A stretch of 64,000 nt of DNA. It comes from Smittia aterrima (taxonomy: Eukaryota > Arthropoda > Insecta > Diptera > Chironomidae). Location: contig CP093830.1 of assembly GCA_033063855.1 (NCBI GenBank), positions 13,702,854-13,766,853 on the forward strand. The letters run 5' to 3'. Position numbers and translations under genes: made by a program. The notes beneath the pieces are model-generated. The model was not told the origin of the DNA. It saw nothing but the letters and a program-made list of their open reading frames with translations, and searched no databases. This document shows, in pieces, positions 32,371 to 45,600 of the stretch. Within the stretch, counting starts at the first letter, position 1; every line of letters starts with the position of its first letter.

Positions 32371-32597
32371 TGTGCTTGATCTCTTATTCAATATAAACTT
32401 TTAACAGGATCTTCTATAATTCCAGCGGTAAAATAAATATTTCCGTGGCTTTTTCGCTTTCTTACGTGTCGAGTTTGTTTGATTGTGTTGGAAAATCGGT
32501 CAAGTCGAAACTTTCGACAAAACAAAACTCAACAAAAGAAATTTTATTAAATTATTTGAAGAAACTCGGGAGATATTGACTAAGATTTTATTAAAAA
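32371..32597. promoter_or_regulatory. Shared 227-bp head-to-head promoter of SPCS3 and aveugle
   Basis: Only 227 bp separate the two divergent start codons, so both core promoters and leaders must lie here. There is no TATA box; CGTGTCGAG- and TTCGAC-rich sequence fits a dispersed housekeeping-type promoter. Confidence 0.6.
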
Positions 32598-33052
32598 ATG
32601 GTTGAAGATAAGGAAATTTACAAAAAGGTTAGCAATTGCAAAAGATTCTAAAGTTTAGAATTAAAATATTTTCATTGAAAACTTTTCAGACAAAAACTGC
32701 TCGACCAAAAGCTTCAATCTCCTGGACAGTAAGCGATGTGATTCGATGGTTCAACCGACATTGCGGAGAATATCAAAAGTATGCAGATCTCTTTCAAGTG
32801 GTAAATATTGTCATTTAATTTAAATCTGAATTTTTATAAACATTTTCATTCGAGCAGCACGACATCACAGGAAGAGCTCTTCTTCGACTAAATGACAACA
32901 GCCTCAAGCGAATGGGAATTCATAATGATGTGGACCGAGATGCAATCTTAAAAGAAATCCTTAAGCAACGACTGAAGACAGACATAATGGAAATCAAGGA
33001 CCTCGAGCATATGAATAACGTTTATGAGAATTGCTTGAGAGATTTCAATTAA
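32598..33052 (+). CDS. ave: SAM-domain adaptor aveugle (Hyphen)
   Basis: Exons 32598-32627, 32690-32800 and 32858-33052 give 111 residues. I ended exon 2 with GTG|GTAAAT because this keeps the spacing of the family motif (LFQ-V-HDITGRALLRL). The protein is essentially one SAM domain (about 20-90: SWTVSDVIRWFNRHCGEY, DITGRALLRLNDNSLKRMGI, KEILKQRLKTDIMEIKD). In Drosophila, Ave bridges the scaffolds CNK and KSR through its SAM domain, enabling Raf activation in RTK/MAPK signalling. No other domain is expected. It ends 62 bp from the stop codon of ABCF3 on the opposite strand, so the 3' UTRs probably overlap. Confidence 0.93.
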
Positions 33053-33114
33053 AATTTAGTTTTTATTCAATTTTCATTTGTTTCTCTTTACTGTTCAACA
33101 AATAGGTGTTTAGT

Positions 33115-35468
33115 TTATCTGCCAGCGGCTTCAATCTCTGCTTCCACGATCTTTCTGTACTCGTCGAAACCTCCCTCCATACTTCTCACAGAGCCATCAG
33201 CACATACCCAAAGCTCTTTGCAGACCATTCGAATGAGACGCTCGTCGTGAGAAACAAGAATCACTCCTCCGCTGTATTTATTGATTCCTTTGCCAAGTGC
33301 TTCAATTGACTCGATGTCAAGATGATTTGTCGGTTCGTCAAGTACGAGGAAGTTTGGCATAGCTGAAGTAAAAGAATCTTAGTAAAAAGTTAAATACAAA
33401 TTGATGTTCAACTCACCCATGCACATTTTCGCGAAGGCAACTCGTGATTTCTGTCCTCCACTTAAACTTGCGACGATCTGCAAAGCCAATTCACCACCAA
33501 CACCAAAGCTTCCAAGTTGTCGTCGATATTCTTCAACTGTTTTACCCGGGAATTCTCTTTGTAACAGCTCAACACAAGAGACATTCATTTCCAATTGATC
33601 GACGTGATGCTGTGAGAAGTATCCGAATTTCAGACCACGATGATGATGAATGATTCCGCTCGTCGGCGCATTAACTCCCATGATGATCTTGAGAAGTGTT
33701 GTTTTACCAGCTCCGTTCTCACCAACAATACAGATTCTTGATTCTGAGTTCGCTCCAATGCAAACTCCGCTGAAAATTGTTCGGTCTGTCTCCGGATAAC
33801 GGAACGCAACTTCGTCCATTGTAAGGACTGGCGGATTCAAAATGTCAACTTCTGGGAATTTAAGGACCACTTCAGTTTCCTTTTCAATTGGTTTTAGTTC
33901 AGGCCTAGGAAATAAAAGAATTAATAAGAAGCAATTCAAAAAGAAACTCTACTTCGAACTCACAGTTTATCCAGCATTTTGATCTTAGATTGAACGCTAG
34001 CAGCGCGATTAGCATTGAATCGGAATCGATCGATAAATTCTTGAACGTGAGCGCGATGTGCCATCTGTGCTTCCCATTCTCTTGTCTGTGACTTGAGTCG
34101 TTCTGTCCTCGTTCGCTCGAAGAGATCGTAGTTTCCACGATAAGCGTCGATACGTTGCGTGTGGAGATATAGAATGTCAGTCGGAACGGTGTCCAAGAAG
34201 TTACGGTCGTGAGATACAACAAGGAGGGTCGTCGGCCAAGCTTGCAAATATTTTTCAAGCCAAATAATAGCTTTAATGTCCAACATGTTCGTGGGTTCAT
34301 CAAGTAATAGTAGATCGGGTCTTGAAAATAGAGCACGAGCAAGTGCCAATCGCATTCTCCATCCACCAGAGAAAGTTCTTGTCGCAGCACCTTGCATTTG
34401 TTTATTAAATCCAAGACCATTTAGGATAATTGCAGCTCTCGAGGGAGCTTTATCTGCTTCAATTGCTTGAAGTTGCGTGTATACTTCGTTGAGCTCTGTT
34501 GATTTACTTGGATCCTTACTCAACTCTTTCTCTAGTCTCCATAAACTATTCAGTTTCTCATCGCAATCGAGCACTGAAGTAAGAGCAATCGTATCGTCTC
34601 CAACAACTTCTTGTTCGACATGAAGAATGCTGATGTGACTTGGAATTTGCAGTTGCTTTTCACTTATCATCTTTAAAAGCGTCGTCTTTCCAAGTCCGTT
34701 CCTTCCAACGAGACCATAACGACGACCACTTGCTAGCAGAAGATCTGCACCCGCCAACAGCACTCGATCGCCAAATGAAACATCAAAGTTCTCAATCCGA
34801 ATATCCATTGACCTCGATTGTCCTTTAGCGTCGAGCTTCGCGTCTTTTTTGCTGAGAACTTGAGAGGCTGAAGCGGTTTGAAGCACAGGAATAATCGGCC
34901 CGGTGGGTTTAAATCCATCACGTCGCTCTTGTTTTTGCTGAATTTTGGCTTCCGCCTTTTCCAATTTCTTCGCGTCGACTTTCTAAAAAAAACATTTGCA
35001 AATTATACAATTCTTCGTTTGGATGAGGAATCAAGAACTTACAAGGCTGTCATTCCTTTGCTGTAACCAAATACTCGTCATGCTCTCAACATTGTTGTCA
35101 TAAGTTGTTCCCATCTGACCTAATAAGACTGGCGCGTCTAGAATTTTTCGATTCTTATTGTTGATCCTCTCATTTTCAGGTTTAAGAATCTTATGAAATT
35201 TCGTACAAAGCTCTCGAATTTCATCTTCGCTTCTGTCTGCTGAGATCTCATGAAGAATCTCTCCAACTGCTTCATAGATTTCATCACTTGAATCGAAATC
35301 TTCAACACTGCTTGACAACACGTCTGCAAAGATTTTATTTCATGCAATTTCATCTCGTGGAAAGTCAATTCTTTTTAATGTCTCACCTTCGATGTATGTT
35401 TGCAAATCCTTATCGAGACTAGGAAACTCCTTCTTCAATTCCTTTTTAAGTAATTCTATGCAAGACAT
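33115..35468 (-). CDS. ABCF3: ABC-F ATPase ABCF3 (GCN20 homologue)
   Basis: Five exons, 35468-35387, 35323-35043, 34982-33964, 33904-33417 and 33362-33115, all phase-consistent, give 705 residues, close to human ABCF3. An N-terminal non-ABC region (1-160) of the GCN20/ABCF3 type precedes two ABC domains without membrane segments. The first has Walker A GRNGLGKTT, signature FSGGW and Walker B LLLLDEPTNMLD. The second has GENGAGKTT, LSGGQ and LVLDEPTNHLD, with SHD switch motifs after each. A charged linker (AQMAHRAHVQEFIDRFR) separates them. Both catalytic Glu residues are present. Yeast Gcn20 acts on ribosomes with Gcn1 to activate Gcn2; metazoan ABCF3 has ribosome-associated and antiviral/proliferation roles. 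Housekeeping expression is expected. Confidence 0.96.
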
Positions 35469-35723
35469 TGCAAATTGGTTTAAATTACTAAAATTCTACT
35501 ATTAACAAATTCAGCGAGTTCAAGTTGAAGAAATATTTCTATTTTTGTGACAAGGGCAAAATAATTGGAATCGAGTACACTTACGAACACTTTCGCATAG
35601 TTTCATTTAAATTTTAATGACAGTTTGTTCAAGGTTTTAGAATTAAGCTGAAAACTGGTGAAAACGAGATTAATTGAATAATTAGAAGATCGAGCTGTTC
35701 CTTATATTTATTTGTTTTATTAA

Positions 35724-36695
35724 TTATTCAATTGGTTGATGGAATTTTTCTCTCAGCGCTTCGTATTTTCTTAGAAAATAGTCATTCTTCATTTTCTCTA
35801 CAACTGTGAGAAGTCTTTGTCCCCAGAGCTTCTCAGTAAATATTTCTTCTTCTGAATCCATCATTGAACGACGACCGCTCATGAAAACTCGTTCCTGTAC
35901 ACTTTGAATTGCTTGGTGAATGTCACAATGCATGAAAATTCCAGGATGAAGAAGGTTTGGGACCGTTAAGTTCGCTCCGTCATGAAGTCGTTTATCCATT
36001 TCGGTTATTTTTGTTCCAGGTTGAATTCTGTTTCCTATGTAAGCGAAGGTTGGTCGATGCTTCATGTGATTCGGAATCATTTGTTCGGCAACTTTAATCA
36101 ATCGAATGACTGAAGTCTTAGGAATCCCATCGTGCACAACTAGAACGAGATGGCACAGTTGAAACAGCATAATAAGAGTTTTTAAATCGTCACACTCGGA
36201 GACGATCATGTCACGTTTCTGCGAAAGCAAAGGCGAAGTGTCTAAAAAGATAATGCGGTCCAGTGAGATGAACATGTCAATTGTGTTGCCTTCGTGAGAT
36301 CCTCCGTTCGTTGGAAAAACTTCATGTTTCTTAACAAACTCAACTGATTTGCCTTCATCATTGATTTTTAAGTAATTCGCGCTCGCGATTATGTTCGCGA
36401 TAACAGATTTCCCAACGCTTTGAGTCCCGATTACTCCAACTACGAGGAAATCTGTGTTATCGTTGTCAAGATAGTCGAGAAGTTTCTGGTCAATTTGGAA
36501 ATGCGACATCAACCTCTGACACGATTTCATCAGCTGCGGAGGTGCTGGTCCTTCTGGATGCTCAAGAATTTTCTTTTGAATTACTGACGGAGCATTTTCT
36601 TTGTTGCTTGACTTAGTCAAAATCTTCGGTTGTATCGGCGTATGAACCGCTGGCCGAGAATCATTTTTCTTTAAAATTACAGGAGTTTTAGACAT
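35724..36695 (-). CDS. Smg9: Nonsense-mediated decay factor SMG9
   Basis: One exon of 323 residues. A short disordered N-terminus precedes the SMG9 GTPase-like domain: phosphate-binding loop GVIGTQSVGKSVIAN (about 88-102), then FPTNGGSHEGNTIDMFISLD, IIFLDTSPLLS and LVLVVHDGIP. The C-terminus has ERVFMSGRR and FTEKLWGQRLL blocks typical of SMG9. SMG9 pairs with SMG8 to restrain the UPF1 kinase SMG1 in mRNA surveillance. Human SMG9 is about 520 residues; the difference is the long disordered N-terminal extension, which is missing here. No upstream exon with that content was found, but a non-homologous one cannot be excluded. It is transcribed in the same direction as ABCF3, with 255 bp between its stop and the ABCF3 start. 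Confidence 0.93.
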   Translation of the reverse strand: MSKTPVILKKNDSRPAVHTPIQPKILTKSSNKENAPSVIQKKILEHPEGPAPPQLMKSCQRLMSHFQIDQKLLDYLDNDNTDFLVVGVIGTQSVGKSVIANIIASANYLKINDEGKSVEFVKKHEVFPTNGGSHEGNTIDMFISLDRIIFLDTSPLLSQKRDMIVSECDDLKTLIMLFQLCHLVLVVHDGIPKTSVIRLIKVAEQMIPNHMKHRPTFAYIGNRIQPGTKITEMDKRLHDGANLTVPNLLHPGIFMHCDIHQAIQSVQERVFMSGRRSMMDSEEEIFTEKLWGQRLLTVVEKMKNDYFLRKYEALREKFHQPIE

Positions 36696-39600
36696 TTTTA
36701 ACTTTTAAAAACTTTTTTTACAAAATAAAAACAACAGGAGTTGCGACAGTACGAGCTCGAATTTGTAGAAGGACTTTTATTTGTTTGACTGGTGAGAGAC
36801 GAGAATTTCTACTTCGGATGAAAGCCCTAAAACATTCGACGAGAGTATACTTTCGTATACTTTTGAATACTTGAGAGTCGAAATATTTGAATTTGAATTT
36901 TTTTAACGACAAAAAGAAATTTTTAATTCAACTTTTTAAATTTCTTAGTCGTCACATTTTAATTGATAACACATTTGCTCGTTCCACTCGTGAAATAATA
37001 TCAGACGATTCAATTCGAGTCGAAATATTTGATAGATCTTCATGACACAAAGTCAACTGCTAGAGCTTTTTGGCTTTTATCTTGAAAAATAAATCTACTC
37101 GTACTTGAAGCTTAAAATAATCGCATCCAAACTAACCAAAGCCTTTAATTGAATTTTTTTTCTCCTAAAAGCTCCAGTCTGGTGGAATGTGAGAAGCTAC
37201 AAAAGTCCGAACCATAAATTTAATTTTCTTTCTCGAAAAAGCCTCACTAAAGCTCAAATAAGCTTTCATGGTTCACTGACTCGGCTTTTTTCCGACCTGT
37301 TTGCTACGAGAGGGCTTGGATTATCCTATAAACACACGTTAATTTTTTGAGAACATCGAACCCACACACCCTCGCATTGAACTCGAGAAGCTTGAAGCCC
37401 ACGCTTATTCTCTAAAAGCTTTGAAACTTTTAAAAAGCGCGGAGGTTTACTAGGTCATCCATTATGCAGAGAGATACTTATTTTCCACGCAATTTGCTTT
37501 AACTTGACAGAGCGCTGGATTCGTCGTAGAAGACAGAGAGAAAAAGATTCACATTCCGAAAGCTCAGCCCTCAATAAATCACTCGAAACATCCTCAGCAT
37601 GAATAAGTTCCGAAAAGCGGCTCGTGAACAAACTTCAATTACAAACTTTTTCGTTTCATATTTCAGGACGATCAGTTGTCAAAAAAAAGATTCCCTCTGG
37701 CAGCTTTTCGTTGAGTTTTTGTTTCGAGCTTTGAAATAACAGACGTAGAAGTGAAACTAGAGAAATCTCGTTAGTTTAGTAATTCATTCGAGTATTTTAG
37801 ATTCTCAAGTCGGCAACTCACAAAACTGATTGAGATGAAGCGATGTTTGATAATGAGTTAATGCTTTGACAGCTCAGTCATTTGTAAATGTTATTCCGAG
37901 ATGTCCCCCGGAAGGTTCGATGCTTAAACATTTACATAGGAATTGAAATAATTGGAAACAGACTGGAGTCTGGGTCGACAATGAAACTTAAATTCCCTTG
38001 AAGCTTGTTTCTGTTTAAAAACCATTTTAATTAAGTTGTTATAAAAAAGTGATTGTCTCAAGGGTCGCACCTCTTTCTCCAAGACCTTTTCCGTTTCTCC
38101 AGAAAACAAGAAAGTGTTTTGTAAGTTCAGCAGAAAAAGTCTCAACAGCGTGCTTTCCATGTCAAACGTGTCAGAGGGAGAGGAGAAAAGTCGGAAAAGC
38201 TTGTTTAAGCGATGCAGATTGAGCGAAAAAAAGCTGTTGAGTAAGGATTGAAAAGTGAGAAACTTGTATAATTTAATTTAAAAGCTGATCAACCAGTTCT
38301 CTTCAGGGATTGTCGAGCAAGTGTATCTCAAACTTTTAGTGAAATAAACCGATTCCAAAAGTAATTTTGTTTCACATCATTTGCAGACTCAGCCACAGCC
38401 CTCACCTCTGCGGGTTAAAAACTTTCTCTTCACTTCATCAATCATCAAACTTCGCTCGCTTTTCAAATCAAATTTGAGTTGGTTTGAAAAGTTTTATTCC
38501 ATCACGCTTCGACTTTCCCGCTCGAGAAAATCGAAATCGAATTAATAAACATCGGGTGAGATTAAATAACTGCCACGACCGCAACGATTGACGCCGCTCA
38601 CAGTCAGAAAACATCGTTTGCCGCTTAGCAAGGAGAAGGAAGTTGATGTTTTCAAATATAATCCGCGATAATGCGGTGAGAAAACAGACCCAACCAACTG
38701 TTCGTTGTGAGCAAATAATCCTTAAGAGGCTAAAATCGAAATTACGTATTTGCTTTTTGCCAAATCACGACACAAGTGAACCAGAACATAAACACGAAAA
38801 TAGTTATTTTTTTCTCTCCATGACGGCAGCTTGAAGTTATGAATTGGGTCAACACTTTCAATCCACTTTGTGCTCGTATCGATAAAGGAGAGAGCGGAGT
38901 GTGACGAACCATTCTTGTTACAAGGCTTGTGTGTAAATTCAAATCGCTGTGCTCAAAGCAGCTACCACTGGACCTTTTTACAATATTCTTGATAAGTGTG
39001 GCGTTGAATAAACGAATTGTCCAGTAACCCCTTGCCATGGCGATCATGTATGTTGGGCTTGTAACGACACGGATACACTCCAGAGAGACGACTTCCTTCC
39101 TGTAAAGGATTGGGTTGCTCTGAATTCCGCAGTTGCCATGGAAAAGTATGTTTGTTGTCGCTTGACTGACTCCATCACAGCCTGTTTTCTAAATTTATGT
39201 TAGACTCGAGGACTCACCAATCATACACAGAATCCAGTTGCTTATTGAGCTCCACGAGATGTTGTTTCTACAAGCTCATTAAGTAGCCAGTGTTTACGCT
39301 CTAGTGAATTTCGAGAGCAACATTATTGCTGATGGCAAAACAGATTCTACATGCGTGCTTTTATTTTCGACCATGACAACACCGCTGGAAAGCAAACTTA
39401 ATGTGTTCTCGGAAATCGTGAACTAGCAACCGTTGAAACCAACTTATCCGTAGCTTGAAGGCTTCAACCCAGTCTTCATTATAATCTTTGTTGTTATTCA
39501 AAATTAATTCCAATAACGTCATAAACTCAAGCCGTCGCTTTGTGCCTTCCAGGAATTCTTAACTTTCATTATTTCAAAGCTCTGAAGGAGCGTTTGATTT

Positions 39601-42600
39601 GCGACGAAGGCAAATGAAATGAGCGGTGGAAGGGCTAAAGCAAACTTCATGACTGATTAAAGCAAACTGACAAGGGCCGCGCCGAAAGCCGCTTGCTTAA
39701 AAGTGAAAAGGGTTTACCAGAAGTTTTGCGGAGAAGTCACAACGGAGTACTTGAAAGTCATACAACAGATAATTTCATTAACGTTCGTTATTAGTTTTGT
39801 TTTAGCTTCGGTCTCCGAGCAAAGCAGCGGGGAAGCGTCTATCGGGGGGAGGGTCGCTCTCCAACAAAATGAGATGAAATATCAGCAGAAGAGTAATGAA
39901 AGCTCTTCTTTTCAATTATTTTGTCGTATTAAACTCAGCCGGGGAAGGTGTAATTTGATGCAGTGTTGGGAAAGGGTTCGTTGGTGCTTGTTTTATTTAA
40001 AACTTGAGAGATTAAATCGGAACCCGAGCAAATTGCTTCAGAGAAAAGCTCCGGTACAGACAAACTTCACTCGAATGCTTTCAGGCAACCCTTCCCCGAA
40101 TGAAAGGAGGAAAATCATCTAAAGGAAGCTTAAACTGATTGTCACCTTCCTCGACCTTCAACCCGCCTTAACGATGTTCTTTTTAACGAGTCGTGGATCC
40201 TTCCGCCAGAAATCAAACTTTTTTTTTCTAATCAACAGCTTCTCCAGAAGATGAAACAAACGAGAAAATCAAAATGTAAAAACTTTCTCCTTTCTAATCT
40301 TGTTTTAATTGCAATGGAAGTGAGAGGGAGAGAGAGACAAACTTTCTCGAGATTGTTTTTCATTAAAAGTCCTTTCCTTCGTTACTTCAACACTTTGCTC
40401 TCGACGTCTCTTCTCTCACAATTCGTTAAAATCTTGTTATCAAATCTAGTCGAGAATTGGGTCAAATGGAAGTAGTGTAAAATAAAGTTTCGTTCTCTTG
40501 TATCGTTTTAATTTTTTCCTTTTTTTTTTGCTTAATCACGAAATCACTTTCCTCCCTCCACTTTCAGACTTTTTATGACCCTCTAAAGACTTTTGAATTG
40601 TGAAATTAAATTTGTGAATCCTTTTTCACTGGACGTTGTAATAGCATCACCATTGGGTCGTGTGCGAGAGATTTCGAATCCTTTTCTGTAGAAAGAAAAG
40701 AAACGAATTTGCTTTGAAGGGCAAAAAAAAGTTTTCCTGTAAACCGATAAAAGGAACGCAACGCATTGAAAGATAGAAGTCCTAGGAAAAAGGGAAAGAA
40801 TATCTTAGTTTATATGGCAAAAACTTTTGAAGAATCTTTGGATGAATTTGACGAAAGTGTAACCTTTGCCGAATGATCATTCGAGCGAAGTGAGTCCCCA
40901 GTGAAAAATTGAAACTCTGCGTGACAATTAAACAAAAGTTTTTCTTGAATTTTCCCTTGGAGCTTTCATTGTGTCAGCTACTAAAGGTTAAGCACGACAA
41001 ATCAACTGAGACGTTGTTTATGGCTTGATCCCCTCATGAAGACTTAAAACCTTATCATGCAAAACGAAGAAGAAATCTCATGTTCACAAATCTTTAAGTT
41101 TCTCTTTCTCTCTCAACTAGAGAAAAACTTTCGTTTATGGAAAAATAGATAAAAGGCATCTTGAGGGGGTTGAGATTATGTTTCCCTTGCTTTTTAAATA
41201 ACGATCTTTAAGAACTTTCTCCTTAAAAGAGTTTTTATTTCTTCTATCTCAGAATCATCAATTTCACTTACGAGTCAGACGGCTGTGTGAACCATTCGAG
41301 CGCCGGCAGCGACATTTAACAAAAAGATGGATAAAAGAATCATCAAACTCAACTATAAAGTCTTTTCCTGCTCTTACGGGAAACTCAAAAGACACGAGCT
41401 ATGAACGAACTATGAATTATTTAAATTGCTCTTGACAATTTTTCCTTTCCCATCTCATTTTTCATTCTGCATTATTCTCGTTTTTTTTGTTCTGTTTGTT
41501 TTCCTTCGCTGCTTCTGGTTCTCATTCGTTTCTTTTTTTTGCTGTTTGCATTCATTTCCATTCGCTTGATGATGGTGTAAATGGGAGTGTCACGAAATGA
41601 CGACTTTGGCCTCGACAGAGCGAGTTATAATGAAATGCATCGTTAATCAACCTCGTCAACTGTTGAACTGTCTCGTCGGAAAAGCAATGTCTGTGATCTT
41701 CTTATCACGGATTGAGATTTTGAGCGATAAATGCGCCCAACATGAATTCCAAATCATTCTCCCATTTTCCCATCAGCATAATAAACAGTAAAACAATAAA
41801 AATAAACTAAAATGAAACTTCATTTCTTTCTCTCTCCTGCTACCAACTTTATGTGTTTTTGTTATTTTATCATTCCATTTTCATTATCGTCAATTGCAAA
41901 TAGCAAAAAGAATTCTGAGCGTAAAAAATGTAAGTTTTATTTACCGTCAGATAAAGCTGGAAAGGAGAAAAGGGAATGGAAGCGTTGGGTCGTGAGCATA
42001 CAGAAGACGACGAAGCCGAGTGGGTTAAGTGGATGACGAGAGTTTATTGTTATCCATCCAGTTTATTAGAGCTTTTCTTTTTTTTCCACAGCGCTGATCT
42101 CGTTCGTATGATGTGAAAGCTTTTTTGCATCGTTAAAACCGAGAGAAGAAGCGACAGTGGAAACTTCTAGAGAAATCCTGTAAAAGCAAAGAATAATTTA
42201 TGAGTTGAAGTTGCTGCAAACTGAATCAACAGTCGACAATGAGTTAAGAAGTTTGGTGCTCGAGCTTAACGTAACGCTTTATCGCTTTAAAGTCTTCGTT
42301 TAATTTTGATTCTGTGCACGGTTAGTTGACGTGAGTATTTTTGATGGAGTGACAGAAAGTGCCGCCAGAAACATCTCTCGTCAACTAACGGAAGCGCACG
42401 GACGAAGCGATGTCAGAACAGAACAGAACATTGAAATGAGATGACAAAATCAATCATCATAAAGCGGAGCGAGCTTTCCCTCATAATTCTCTAAATAAAC
42501 TTTTCTCACTCTAACTCCTTGATATCTTTCGCTCGTTGTTTTTTTATTGCTTCGTTGAATAAATCACGCCGTGACTCGACAACGAGCTTAGAGCGAAACC

Positions 42601-45600
42601 ATCTCAATAAGTTGATGTACATATACTCAAAGGCATCATCATAAATATTTTCCGCAATATCATCGCATCGCATCAAAGACTATCACGACACATACTCGTA
42701 AAAATGTATTGATAGGACTTCTGGGGGTTTCTCGTTAAGTGGCGTCGCCCGAATGTTTCAATCTAACTTTTTTCTTTATTGGGCTTTCCTCTATTTATCC
42801 GGTGACTTCTCGACATCGCGACACTCCCACACTTCGTCTTCGGTCGGATGTCTTATCATTTATCTTTATTGGATGGCATATCTCATCTCATCTTATCTTT
42901 CTACCTGCTCTCACAGCAATCGTGTGCCTCGAGGGCGAGAGTGAAAAAAAACGAGAAACTCGATGACAAATTCTCGTTCTTTCCACATACAAAAGTCTTT
43001 GCATCCCTTTGCCTCCTTCCACGACTCCAAGCGAAATTTATTCATAGAAGAGAAAAAAAAATCTCTTATGAATTTATTTTTACGGTATTTATTGATTATT
43101 TTTTCTTATAAATCGCTCCTAAGGCTGCCGGCTGCTGTGTTATGCTGATACAGAAAATATTTATGCTCCTCAACCCCCCCTTACGCTCATCGCATCTCGT
43201 TGTATTCAGATTTGGGAGAAAGAAAATCGAATTTGTACGAATGCTTTATTTCATAAATTGGATGGGATAACACAGAAAGATTGAGGGGAAGAGCTCAGCG
43301 AGATTTAGAAAGAGGAATAGATAATCCGAGGCGAGAACAATTAATTTGTAATCAAGTTAGGAGGGCAATTGATTGGTTTAATTAATCGGAAAATTGATTG
43401 TTTGTCGATCGAATTATTCAGCGAGAGAAAACCGTTTGATTTAAAGATAGTCGAGCGCTTTCGAAACAGCCCAGAATGAATATTTATTTATTTATTCAGT
43501 TTCAGCTTTTTTTTATTTGCGTGGGCGGATCATAAATAATGGTCCATGACTTTTATGACATTCTGCCGCCTATCCAATCAGCCTCGCAGTCAAAACTACC
43601 TCCGTCCGAACTTAAATCAACCCATGACGTTATTTATGAACCTCTTCCCATTCAAATCTGATATTTTAGCATCTGTTCAAATAAAAAATTCGAAAGAGAG
43701 AGAGCAATAAAAATCTGGGCTCACCGCATTGCTTCCCCATCAAAACCTTTAAATGAAAACATTTTCATTCGGCCCACAAAAGCCACGAAATTGATGCAAA
43801 AAAGAAATATACAAAACACCATTTCTCTGTTCGCATTTTTATTCAATTGTCTTCGCCCGCGAGGTGAACTGGCAAACTTTTCCCTTGTTATGAATAATTC
43901 GACTCGATTTGATGCACAATGCAAAACAGTGAAGCGAAGCATGTGCCAATAATTTGTAATATTTTTCCTGTTCAACTGAAATATTCATGCATATGTGCCG
44001 CTAGAGGAAAGGGCTTGAGGAAAGAAAGGGTACGAATGAATAAGAAGATGTGGGCGGAAAATAAATTGAAAATATTTCTCCATATGCATTTTTAATAAAA
44101 GATATTTTTTCTCAACTCTTTGAGGTTTTCCTCTTCTTGCTCTTCGATGGGTTGCTGCCAGCTGATGTGCTTCGCAAATCCTAGCAGGAAGAAGAGACTT
44201 GCTTGTCTTTTTAACACAGCTCTACTAACTTCCGTACGATTCCTTTCCGATCTCTCATGTTTCCGACGTCGAAGTTGCTTTTTAAAAACTTTTTCCTCTT
44301 CTGTTGCTCTTGTTACAAAATTATTTTCACGTAAAAGTCATGTCCCTAGTAGCTTTTCGTTTCAGAGACTTTCATCTCCTTTTTTTCGGCTTCGCAGTCT
44401 GAGATGCGAACGTGCTTTTCAAGACTTTGCCGTGCGGCGAAGCATATCCTCGCTTCTCAGTGTGGACAGATAAAAAGTAAAAAGTAAAAAAAATGTCTGC
44501 ACGAGCGCTGAAAATAGAATTCGTGGGCTTTGACACAGGTATGGGCTTGTTTGTTGATTAGGTCAGGAGTGAGATGTCTTCGGAAGAGTTGCCCAAATCA
44601 GAAGATTTCTTGACATCGTTTACGATAAAATCCAGTCAGATACATCCATCAACGAGAAGGGTTTCTCGAGATGAAATTTAACGCTGTTTCGCAACATCCA
44701 CTTAACTTGTAAGCAGAAAAAAGAAGAAGAGAACTTCAAAGATAACCCGATTCTGCTTTCGTTTTCTTGTTTTTCTTTTTATTACGGTACCTAATGATTA
44801 TATTTAGCCTGATAACAAATCAAGAAAGCATTCGAAGAGGAAAGAAATAAAATGAAAAACTGTTTCTCTCGTTCTTTTTTTTTGCTGCTGCTTCCTTTTC
44901 TTTGTCGGGAAGGAGATGAAAACCTGCTGATCCGTGAAAATGCTTTCTCCTCCCCAACTCCGACCAGAAATATCTTAAAGTCTATCAAAATAATTTGATA
45001 TATTTTTCCGGAAATATTTTCTTCCTTTCATTTTTTACGGTATCAAAAGGAAATCTTCGACAGAGGAGTCAGGAGGCGAGTGATAAGGGATGACATAGCA
45101 GGTAGAAGAAAAGAGAGAATAAAAATCATTTCATTATGAGCAGAAAATTCCTTTATTGGCATGAGAAGTTTTGAAAGGTAAGTGAAGCGACGGAGAAAAT
45201 CGGTTTACATCTGCAAAGATATCGAAGGAGCTGTCACAGTTTTTTCGTCGCACAAAAACTTTCTTCAATCTCTTGAGGTTAACAGCAGCAGAAATCTCAC
45301 AGCAAAAAATCAATAGAAGTCGAGTAAGCTGAACGCAATGACCTCTTCAGTTTGAAGAGCGATGAGATTTCGTTGCAAGCACTTTTTTTTGCTTTCTGTT
45401 GAATGAGCTCGAATATTTCAAGGCTCAAAGTTATTTTACCAGAAAAAAAAGAACAAAATGGCAAAAGCTCCATCAATCTGAAAAACTAATTTTGCCGGAG
45501 ATTTATGGAAAGATTTATTCACGAGACTTCAAATCAATTTTTCTGCATTTTCATTGAACCTTTTGTGTGCACAGAAACGAAAAGATTTTTCATTTTGAAT

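Noticed and set aside
39703..40122. 139-codon frame in the gene-poor region
   Set aside because: No ATG context, mixed composition, no family motif and no splice partner.
41812..42036. 75-codon frame with a signal-like N-terminus (MKLHFFLSPATNFMCFCYFI) and good start context
   Set aside because: The remainder is low-complexity Lys/Ser without cysteines, cleavage sites or relatives. A chance frame in AT-rich DNA is as likely.
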